Shown: piece after piece, positions 14,865-20,254 of the stretch
How the letters are laid out: every line of letters starts with the position of its first letter
How positions within the stretch are numbered: position 1 is the first letter of the stretch
Assembly: GCA_050944355.1 (NCBI GenBank)
Contig: JBMNQX010000023.1
Coordinates: 1-21,151 of the forward strand
Direction: 5' to 3'
DNA length: 21,151 nucleotides
Source of the DNA: UBA4285 sp050944355
GTDB taxonomy: Bacteria; Bacillota; Clostridia; Lachnospirales; Lachnospiraceae
Program-made: the position numbers and the translations under genes
The notes under the pieces: generated by a model
Seen by the model: the letters and a program-made list of their open reading frames with translations, nothing else
Told to the model about the DNA's origin: nothing
Database searches by the model: none

Positions 14865-15838
14865 GTCATGCTCCTTTCTGACAAATCTTTTTCAGCTGCG
14901 TTAAGCAGTGCTTTCATATAACCGGTGAGGTAAGCCGCCGAAATATCTGACATGCCTTTTCCGTCCGAACGAAAGAACGGGTGATCGATATTGAGAAACC
15001 CGTCGTATCCGGCGGCCACCAGCTGTTTCATGATTTCATACATGTCCGCATATCCGTCTTCGAGGAGCGTCTCCTCAAAGTATGGCATCTGGCCGCTCAC
15101 GTTCCGGAAATGAACGATGCTGATTTTGTGCTGCTGTGTGAAGCGCCTGATATCTTCTTTGAGATTTCCGAACGAACTGCTTTCCAGCCAGCAGCCGATG
15201 CACAGCTTCATCGTGAGATACGGGCTGTTTCCGACGAGGTCAAACGCTTTTTCATAACACCCGGCGTTGTAGATCAGACTGTGAACGCCTCCCAGGCTCG
15301 CCACGGGAGGATCGTTTGGATGAAGCGAAAGTTTTACCCCGGATTGCTCGCAGACCGGGAGAGCCCGATCCATGAAAAAGCGGAAGTTATCCCAGATTTC
15401 CTGCTCGCCGTATTCCCTGCCGTTTAGTATCGGACGGCTGTTGATTTCGTCCATGTCGCAGATAAACGAATTCTGTCCGCGATTGTATTTTCCGGCGCCG
15501 ACGCGGGTGCGCAGAATGCCGTTTGGCTGCCAGGTGAGATAGTTGATCGGGATGCCCGCCTGACCTAACACTTTCGTGAATTCATTGTATTTCCGAATCC
15601 AGGTGTTCCGGTCCGTTTTCCCCAGAATAATGGACGTACACTTCTGAAGTGCCGGGTTTCCGGCATTCCCGATCTTCAAGTCATGTCTGCCTGCACGGTC
15701 CTGAAATTCTTTTACACTTTTATAATTCGCGTCTTCATCCCGAAAATTGACGGCGAGATATTCAACACCCATTCCGCGGACTTGTTCCATCATTTCGTCC
15801 GACATTTTCGAGGAGCAGTTGACTTCTACTTTTATCAT
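14861..15838 (-). CDS. Mannonate dehydratase (UxuA)-like TIM-barrel protein
   Basis: 325 residues from the chosen start. The C-terminal two thirds read like UxuA: GVKLSLHPNDPPVASLGG, LCIGCWLE, IVHFRNVSG, FEETLLEDGYADM, and GYDGFLNIDHPF. Using this start, the metal ligands are likely His173, Cys213, His243 and Asp285. UxuA removes water from D-mannonate to give 2-keto-3-deoxygluconate, but the N-terminal half (e.g. WQPNGILRTR) is divergent and no other hexuronate gene is nearby, so a related sugar acid or other substrate is possible. The frame is open to an upstream ATG at 15883. I prefer the ATG at 15838 because AAAGGAAA lies upstream and because a good promoter would start the message at about 15885, leaving the first ATG without a leader. 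It is the first gene of the leftward operon and overlaps the amidohydrolase by 4 bp. Confidence 0.75.
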   Translation of the reverse strand: MIKVEVNCSSKMSDEMMEQVRGMGVEYLAVNFRDEDANYKSVKEFQDRAGRHDLKIGNAGNPALQKCTSIILGKTDRNTWIRKYNEFTKVLGQAGIPINYLTWQPNGILRTRVGAGKYNRGQNSFICDMDEINSRPILNGREYGEQEIWDNFRFFMDRALPVCEQSGVKLSLHPNDPPVASLGGVHSLIYNAGCYEKAFDLVGNSPYLTMKLCIGCWLESSSFGNLKEDIRRFTQQHKISIVHFRNVSGQMPYFEETLLEDGYADMYEIMKQLVAAGYDGFLNIDHPFFRSDGKGMSDISAAYLTGYMKALLNAAEKDLSERSMT

Positions 15839-15891
15839 CTGACTTTTTTGTTTCCTTTCGGAAATCACGTTTGATTTCTTCATCTGATTTC

Positions 15892-15921
15892 AGTATATGG
15901 TCCTCTGAATTTGCTTGACAA
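15892..15921 (-). promoter_or_regulatory. Promoter of the leftward UxuA-like/amidohydrolase operon
   Basis: On the minus strand TTGTCA (15921-15916) and TATACT (15897-15892) are separated by 18 bp. Transcription would begin near 15885 and give a leader of about 45 nt before the ATG at 15838. Confidence 0.7.
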
Positions 15922-15960
15922 GATTTTAAAAATCATGTAGCTTTAAGTAAAAGTTATAGT
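15915..15960 (+). promoter_or_regulatory. Candidate promoter of the LysR pair, overlapping the leftward -35 box
   Basis: A perfect TTGACA lies at 15915-15920, overlapping the opposite-strand -35 box by five bases. The -10 at 17-bp spacing is poor (TAGCTT, 15938-15943). A better-looking TATAGT lies at 15955-15960 but has no matching -35. The position fits divergent, LysR-controlled transcription; the exact start is uncertain. Confidence 0.4.
15922..15934. promoter_or_regulatory. 13-bp palindrome between divergent promoters, candidate LysR site
   Basis: GATTTT-A-AAAATC is a perfect 6-bp dyad next to both -35 boxes. LysR proteins usually bind AT-rich interrupted dyads (T-N11-A) at such places. 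This is a candidate operator by position only. Confidence 0.4.
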
Positions 15961-16005
15961 ATCGTGAAAACGCCCCAGACAGGCAGAAGAGAAAAGGATG
16001 CATTC

Positions 16006-17004
16006 ATGTTATATTTGCGGGATCAGCAGTATATGATTGCTTTGGAACACACGGGGTCTTTCAGCGCGGCCGCCAGGGAGCTCCGCCTTTCGCAGCCTGC
16101 CCTTTCGAAATGGCTGACAGCGCTGGAGTCGCGGCTCGGTCAGAAACTTGTGATCCGGAATCCGGAGGGGATCTATTTTACTGAAGCCGGACTGGTGTAT
16201 CTGGACGGATGCAAAGAGTGTCTCAAAGAATTTCAGACATTTCAGGAAGGACTCCATGAACTGAAAGAGCACCCGAAGGAAACGATAATGCTGGGCGGCA
16301 GCTATTACCGGGGAATTCACGCATTTGCCGGTGTATATTCCCCCTTTCGTGACAAATATCCGGACATTGAATTGAATTATACGGCCGGAAGTCCTGATCA
16401 GCTGCGCTCCGAGATACTTTCCGGTGATATTCAGCTGGCCATGATGGAGTCCACCGCAAGTTCTGCAAGTGATCCGGACATCGATTTTCTGAAATTAAAC
16501 GACGAGGAACTTCTGCTGTTTCTCCCGAAGGGACATTCGCTTTCCTACGATATGGACGCGCTCCCCACGAATTCTCCCTGGCCTGTGCTGGATTTGAAAA
16601 AGCTTGCCGGCACACCGATTCTGGCGGGCGGCCCGCATCTGCCCTATGCGAATGAAGTCAGACGGTTATATCAGGAGGCGGGGCTCACGGATCAGATCAT
16701 TTTTCATTCTGATATCACGGCTCTTCTGTATGACATGGTCCGGAACGGTGTCGGCGCCTCGCTGCTCCCCGACGCATACTTCCGGACGGAAGACGGTTTG
16801 TCCGTGTACACCCTCTCGCCGCGCATCTACATTTACCAGGGAATCGCCCTGAAGAAAAACGCGCAGCTCACGAAAGCGGAAGAGTTCCTGATTCATCTGC
16901 TGATGAATGAATGGAAGACGCCGTTTTATATCCATCAGTACATCGATTACACAATCCAGCAGAGAAGGGAGAAGCTCCACCTTTATGAACATTCAGAAGT
17001 ATAA
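16006..17004 (+). CDS. LysR-family transcriptional regulator (first of an overlapping pair)
   Basis: 332 residues from the ATG at 16006. The N-terminal winged helix-turn-helix is clear (about residues 4-60: YMIALEHTGSFSAAARELRLSQPALSKWLTALE, then LGQKLVIRNPEGIYFTEAG), followed by a linker helix. The effector-binding domain (about 90-300) has strands such as TIMLGGSYYRGI, ELNYTAGSPDQLRSEILSGDIQLAMME and a GVGASLLPDAYF block. The frame also has a GTG at 15964, but AAAAGGA 7 bp before the ATG at 16006, and LysR homology starting right there, decide the start. It is transcribed divergently from the UxuA-like/amidohydrolase operon, the usual layout for a LysR protein controlling the neighbouring catabolic genes in response to a pathway metabolite. 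Its last 20 bp overlap the next LysR gene. Confidence 0.9.
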   Translation: MLYLRDQQYMIALEHTGSFSAAARELRLSQPALSKWLTALESRLGQKLVIRNPEGIYFTEAGLVYLDGCKECLKEFQTFQEGLHELKEHPKETIMLGGSYYRGIHAFAGVYSPFRDKYPDIELNYTAGSPDQLRSEILSGDIQLAMMESTASSASDPDIDFLKLNDEELLLFLPKGHSLSYDMDALPTNSPWPVLDLKKLAGTPILAGGPHLPYANEVRRLYQEAGLTDQIIFHSDITALLYDMVRNGVGASLLPDAYFRTEDGLSVYTLSPRIYIYQGIALKKNAQLTKAEEFLIHLLMNEWKTPFYIHQYIDYTIQQRREKLHLYEHSEV

Positions 17005-17884
17005 GATTCTGCTGTCGGTGGAAGACACGGGGAGCATCAGCCGCACTGCCGATCTTTTCTATATTTCTCCTTCGGCGGTGAGTCAGTGCATCAAGAAAGA
17101 AGAGAAGTGTTTGAATATTCCGATTTTCCGGTATGAAAACCACCGGATGACGCCGACGCCCGAGGGAACTTTGTATCTGCAGTTCGCGCGGAAAATGATC
17201 AACATCTGCCAGGGGACGACGGAGCGGATACGCGGACTCAAAAAGAGCGATTCCACTGTCACGCTGACGGTGGTTCCCGTACAGCGAGATCTGACGGAAG
17301 CTCAGATCGTTCCTCTGATCCGGGAACACTTTCCGGACATCCAGGTTGATCTGATCGAGGCGAAATCAAAAATCGGCGAAGCCTACCTGGTCAACGGAAT
17401 TGCGGATCTGGGACTGATTGCCCTGCCCATGATAAATAAGGCTTCTCTGGGCGGAGAGAAAGTGGGCGAAGATGTGCTCATGTTTCTGGTGCCGAAATCG
17501 TATCTGCGCAACCGCCAGCACGAGTATCCCACGCTGCAGGACTGTCGGACCGTTCCGATTATTCTCTTGAAGAAAGGCACGTATATCCGCGACTATCAGG
17601 ACAAAGTTCTGGCGCAGAACGGTCTTTCGGACTGCAGAACCTATGAGGCGGACGACTATTTCAGCGCGAGGGATTATCTGGACGAGGGACGCGGCGCGGC
17701 CTTTCTCCCTTCCACGCTCCTCCCCGAGAATGCTTCCCGGCATTTCTTTGTGATTCCTCTTGTCCCGGACGAAAGAATGAGTTATTTTCTCCTGTACGAA
17801 AAAACAAAAATACAGGATCCGAAAGTGAAGCAGATATATGACTTTCTGCTCCCGATCGTGAAAGAAAAGATGCCGCATATGTGA
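16985..17884 (+). CDS. LysR-family transcriptional regulator (second of an overlapping pair)
   Basis: 299 residues. The N-terminal helix-turn-helix is MNIQKYKILLSVEDTGSISR followed by TADLFYISPSAVSQCIKKEE and TPTPEGTLYLQFARKM. The effector domain has VTLTVVPVQRDLTEAQIVPLI, GIADLGLIALP, and GRGAAFLPSTLLPENA. The open frame reaches back to 16907, but the ATG at 16985 is where LysR homology begins; GAAGGGAG lies about 13 bp before it. The gene overlaps the first LysR by 20 bp in another frame and is probably co-translated. The two LysR proteins differ clearly in sequence, so this is not a recent tandem duplication. Length is normal for the family. It may co-regulate the divergent operon, sense a second metabolite, or pair with the first protein; none of these can be told from sequence. 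Confidence 0.88.
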   Translation: MNIQKYKILLSVEDTGSISRTADLFYISPSAVSQCIKKEEKCLNIPIFRYENHRMTPTPEGTLYLQFARKMINICQGTTERIRGLKKSDSTVTLTVVPVQRDLTEAQIVPLIREHFPDIQVDLIEAKSKIGEAYLVNGIADLGLIALPMINKASLGGEKVGEDVLMFLVPKSYLRNRQHEYPTLQDCRTVPIILLKKGTYIRDYQDKVLAQNGLSDCRTYEADDYFSARDYLDEGRGAAFLPSTLLPENASRHFFVIPLVPDERMSYFLLYEKTKIQDPKVKQIYDFLLPIVKEKMPHM

Positions 17885-18079
17885 AAAAATGCAGTAAAGG
17901 ATTTTGATACACTGTCTCAGTGGCGGTATCTCAACTACACAGAGGACGGAATTGCGCTCTTCAAAGTTGGCTTGAAAGAAAAATGACTCGTTGACAGTCT
18001 CCTCGTGAAGTCCCTCAATGCCAAAGAGCGGGGCAAGATAAAAATGGCCGTTAACGTCTCAGAAAATGCAAAAAAGTAA
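17885..18079 (+). pseudogene. Protein-like interrupted frame after the LysR pair, unidentified
   Basis: Directly after the LysR stop, the same frame continues with KNAVKDFDTLSQWRYLNYTE and onward to a TGA at 17984-17986, then with LVDSLLVKSLNAKERGKIKM and onward to a TAA at 18077-18079. Both halves have normal-looking protein composition, with no low-complexity sequence, but no start with a ribosome binding site. I do not recognise the family. It may be the decayed end of a lost gene, or chance. The 298-bp gap between the LysR stop and the dehydrogenase stop otherwise holds only the two inverted repeats listed. Confidence 0.3.
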
Positions 18080-18096
18080 AAAAATGAGACGTTAAC
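18050..18096. repeat. Perfect 12-bp inverted repeat with A-rich spacer
   Basis: GTTAACGTCTCA at 18050-18061 and TGAGACGTTAAC at 18085-18096 are exact reverse complements separated by 23 nt that are almost all A and G on this strand. It could be a stem-loop at the 3' end of the LysR message, a paired protein-binding site, or the scar or end of a small element. No T-run follows on the + strand. On the minus strand the spacer is T-rich but lies inside the loop. Confidence 0.6.
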
Positions 18097-18134
18097 TGCC
18101 GGAAAAGAGTTTTGATATTAATGACAAATGTACA

Positions 18135-18169
18135 GGGCCGCACACTGGATTTTAAACCTGGCGCGGCCC
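18135..18169 (-). terminator. Weak hairpin terminator of the alcohol dehydrogenase gene
   Basis: GGGCCGC (18135-18141) pairs with GCGGCCC (18163-18169) with a 21-nt loop, 14 bp beyond the dehydrogenase stop. On the minus strand it is followed by TGTACATTTGTC, which is only moderately T-rich, so strength is doubtful. Confidence 0.5.
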
Positions 18170-18182
18170 CGTATGTTTCGTG

Positions 18183-19283
18183 TCACATATCCATTCGAAG
18201 CACCGGCTTGATGCAGCCGTCTTTCTTCGAGTTGGCGACGACGTCGTTGATGTCTTCGAAGCGGTAGAAGTGTATGAGCTTGTCGAACGGGAACAGTCCC
18301 TTGTGATAGTAGGTGAGCAGTTTCGGGATGAACTCCTTGGAAACCGCGTCGCCTTCGATCACTCCGGTCATGGTCTTCGCCTCGGCCATCAGATCGTCAT
18401 AGATGTTCAGGTGGATTTCGCCGCCGACTCCGACGATCGCCTCGACACCCTTGAAGCGCAGGCAGCGGATTCCAGCCAGGATGAAGTTTTCAACGCCGGA
18501 AGTCTCGACGGAATAGTCCACACCGCCGCCGGAAATTCTCTTGATTTCAGCCGGGATGTCCTCACAGGTTTTCCGGTTGATCGTGTCCGTGGCGCCCAGT
18601 TCTTTTGCGAGTTCAAGCGATTTCGGGTTGCCTCCGACGGCGATGATCGTCGCGCAGTTCGCGATTTTGGCAGCCATGATCGCGCTCATGCCGACGGTTC
18701 CGCATCCGAACACGGCAATCGAAGTGCCGAATGCAGGTTTCAGGAAATTGAGAACGGTGCCCGCGCCGGTCTGAATGCCGCATCCGAGCGGTCCGACAAG
18801 AGCCAGGTCAATGTCGTCATACGGCACGCGGATGACATTGTTGACATTGACAACGGCATGTGTCGCGAAAGACGACTGACCGAAAAAGGTGGAAATCGGT
18901 TTTCCGTCTTTTGAGAGTCTTGTCGTGTGATCCGGCATGACGCCGCCGAAATTGATGTCATTAAACTCGTCGCACGCATAGGGCATGCCGTGGCGGCAGC
19001 AGTCGCAGTGTCCGCAGTATGCGTACGAGAAGCCGACGCGGTCGCCAGGCTTGAATTCCGTCACGCCGGGGCCGACTTTCTCGACAATGCCGCATCCCTC
19101 GTGTCCCAGCACGGCCGGCAGCGGAACCGGAATCTGCTGTGTGCGCGCGACATCGTCGGTGTGGCAGATGCCGGAGGCCACAACTTTCACCAGAACCTCA
19201 TTCTCTTTCGGGTCAGCCAGATCGACTTCCTCGATCTTGTATGGCCCGTTCTTTTCGTAAACAACGGCTGCTTTGATTTTCAT
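18183..19283 (-). CDS. Zinc-dependent alcohol dehydrogenase (MDR family, aryl-alcohol dehydrogenase-like)
   Basis: 366 residues, typical of the medium-chain dehydrogenase/reductase family, class III or XylB-like. Catalytic zinc ligands are Cys40 (SGICHTD), His61 (GHEGCG) and Cys168 (PLGCGIQTGAG). Structural zinc ligands are Cys90, Cys93, Cys96 and Cys104 (CGHCDCCRHGMPYAC). The Rossmann motif is FGCGTVG (192-198). At the end of the second Rossmann strand the sequence is AVGGNP, with Gly217 where NAD-specific members usually have an acidic residue. That hints at NADP(H) use or relaxed cofactor choice. GCACAGGAGG precedes the ATG by about 8 bp. The gene has its own promoter and is divergent from the flavoprotein unit. 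It would oxidise a primary or aromatic alcohol, or reduce the aldehyde. It might serve the LysR-controlled pathway next to it, but no shared control is visible. Confidence 0.9.
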   Translation of the reverse strand: MKIKAAVVYEKNGPYKIEEVDLADPKENEVLVKVVASGICHTDDVARTQQIPVPLPAVLGHEGCGIVEKVGPGVTEFKPGDRVGFSYAYCGHCDCCRHGMPYACDEFNDINFGGVMPDHTTRLSKDGKPISTFFGQSSFATHAVVNVNNVIRVPYDDIDLALVGPLGCGIQTGAGTVLNFLKPAFGTSIAVFGCGTVGMSAIMAAKIANCATIIAVGGNPKSLELAKELGATDTINRKTCEDIPAEIKRISGGGVDYSVETSGVENFILAGIRCLRFKGVEAIVGVGGEIHLNIYDDLMAEAKTMTGVIEGDAVSKEFIPKLLTYYHKGLFPFDKLIHFYRFEDINDVVANSKKDGCIKPVLRMDM

Positions 19284-19317
19284 TCAGTACCTCCTGTGCA
19301 ATGGAACAGATGCCGGG

Positions 19318-19354
19318 CCGGCCATGCCGTTGATGTGTACGATGGCCAGCCGGT
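19318..19354 (-). promoter_or_regulatory. Stem-loop in the alcohol dehydrogenase leader
   Basis: CCGGCCAT (19318-19325) can pair with ATGGCC (19342-19347), plus CCGG (19350-19353) across a 2-nt bulge. It lies in the predicted 5' leader, 35 bp before the start codon. No known riboswitch pattern was recognised. Confidence 0.35.
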
Positions 19355-19392
19355 ACAGCTGTTACGGATATGAAACAGATATTTATATTTAT

Positions 19393-19421
19393 ATAGTACA
19401 GTCAGAAGTGCCGCTTCTCAA
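19393..19421 (-). promoter_or_regulatory. Promoter of the alcohol dehydrogenase gene
   Basis: On the minus strand TTGAGA (19421-19416) and TACTAT (19398-19393) are 17 bp apart, followed by an A/T-rich start region. The leader would be about 100 nt long. The 308-bp gap between the dehydrogenase and flavoprotein starts holds this promoter, the leader hairpin, an A-rich stretch around 19440-19460, and the opposite promoter; no small gene is seen. Confidence 0.6.
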
Positions 19422-19499
19422 GTCCCTGCGTGACAGACTGTAAAAAAATTAAAGCAAAAAGATAAGTGAACGTTTTTGACAAAAGGTGTAATGAAATAG

Positions 19500-19528
19500 T
19501 TGACAGCATAGATGTAATAATGTATATT
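19500..19528 (+). promoter_or_regulatory. Strong sigma-A type promoter of the flavoprotein-sirtuin unit
   Basis: TTGACA at 19500-19505, a 17-bp spacer and TATATT at 19523-19528 match the housekeeping consensus closely. Transcription would begin near 19535 and give a leader of about 55 nt. Confidence 0.8.
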
Positions 19529-19531
19529 ACA
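19513..19531. promoter_or_regulatory. Palindromic operator over the -10 box
   Basis: TGTAATA (19513-19519) and TATTACA (19525-19531) are exact inverted arms around a 5-bp centre, and the right arm covers the -10 box. A bound dimeric repressor would block RNA polymerase, so the unit is probably repressed and induced. The regulator is not identifiable from the site alone. Confidence 0.65.
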
Positions 19532-19546
19532 AATACAGAGTAACGG

Positions 19547-19572
19547 ATCATGACTGTTCAGGATGTCATGAT
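19547..19572 (+). promoter_or_regulatory. Perfect 8-bp inverted repeat in the flavoprotein leader
   Basis: ATCATGAC (19547-19554) and GTCATGAT (19565-19572) flank a 10-nt loop. A third half-copy, ATGACA, follows just before the ribosome binding site. It can form a hairpin in the mRNA leader or be a second protein-binding site downstream of the start of transcription. Confidence 0.5.
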
Positions 19573-19591
19573 ACATGACAGGAGAAAAAAC

Positions 19592-20254
19592 ATGGGCGAC
19601 GCAAAACAATATCTTTCAATTCTGGAAAATGAGATTCATTCCGTGGTCTGTGCCACGACGGATGATGAAAACCGGCCCGTCACAAGGGTGATTGACATCA
19701 TGCTTTCCGATGATCACACATTTTACTTCCTCACCGCCAAAGGCAAGGAATTCTGCCGGCAGCTGACGGCGCGCAGGTACATCGCCCTGACGGGAATGAG
19801 CGGCGGCGAAGGTATGGACCGCGCTCACGCATCGATGAATAAAAAAGCCATTTCGATCCGCGGCATCGTTGAGTGCATCGGGACGCAGAAGCTGCAGGAG
19901 ATTTTTGACAAAAATCCCTATATGGCTGAGATCTACCCGACGGAGCAGTCGCGCGAGGCGCTTGTGGTTTTCAGGATGACATCCGGGCGGGGAGAATTTT
20001 TTGATCTTTCGACAAAGCCGATCACAAGAGAATCATTTGCCATCGGTGACGCGGAAGCTGCAGAGGATTTTGGGACTCATGAACCGTATTTCATTACCGC
20101 GGCGTGCAGCGGATGCGGGAAGTGCCTGACCGTCTGCCCGCAGAACTGCATCCTGCATGACGCGATTCCTTTTCAGATTGATCAGCGGCATTGCCTGCAC
20201 TGTGGCAATTGCTTTACAGACTGCCCGGTCGGGGCGGTAGTCAGGAGGCAGTGA
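19592..20254 (+). CDS. Flavin split-barrel (pyridoxamine 5'-phosphate oxidase-like) protein fused to a 2x[4Fe-4S] ferredoxin domain
   Basis: 220 residues. Residues 1-150 form a split barrel of the PNPOx-like family (LENEIHSVVCATTDDENRPV, TRVIDIMLSDDHTFYFLTAK, ALVVFRMTSGRGEFFDLS), which usually binds FMN, F420 or heme. Residues ~165-220 are a bacterial ferredoxin domain with two full clusters: Cys172, 175, 178, 182 (CSGCGKCLTVCP) and Cys201, 204, 207, 211 (CLHCGNCFTDCP). The fused protein probably passes electrons between a low-potential donor and the flavin. The frame is open to an ATG at 19550, but ACAGGAG is placed correctly for the ATG at 19592, and the upstream part lies in the leader hairpin, so 19592 is chosen. 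Its stop overlaps the sirtuin start by 1 bp, so the two are co-translated. The reaction is unknown. Confidence 0.87.
   Translation: MGDAKQYLSILENEIHSVVCATTDDENRPVTRVIDIMLSDDHTFYFLTAKGKEFCRQLTARRYIALTGMSGGEGMDRAHASMNKKAISIRGIVECIGTQKLQEIFDKNPYMAEIYPTEQSREALVVFRMTSGRGEFFDLSTKPITRESFAIGDAEAAEDFGTHEPYFITAACSGCGKCLTVCPQNCILHDAIPFQIDQRHCLHCGNCFTDCPVGAVVRRQ

Noticed and set aside
15913..15960. Riboswitch or sRNA in the gap between the UxuA-like and LysR genes
   Set aside because: The gap is short, AT-rich and explained by two promoters and a palindrome; no conserved RNA structure was recognised.
17984..17986. Selenocysteine readthrough at the in-frame TGA after the LysR gene
   Set aside because: No SECIS-like hairpin follows at the right distance, and the flanking sequence has no redox motif; decay or chance is simpler.
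18180..18914. Rightward open frame of 244 codons opposite the alcohol dehydrogenase gene
   Set aside because: The dehydrogenase has all zinc and cofactor motifs; the antisense frame has no ribosome binding site or recognisable motif.
19436..19470. Possible terminator or small gene in the A-rich stretch between the dehydrogenase and flavoprotein promoters
   Set aside because: No stem precedes the A-run and no frame with a ribosome binding site exists; it is likely an upstream AT-rich promoter element.
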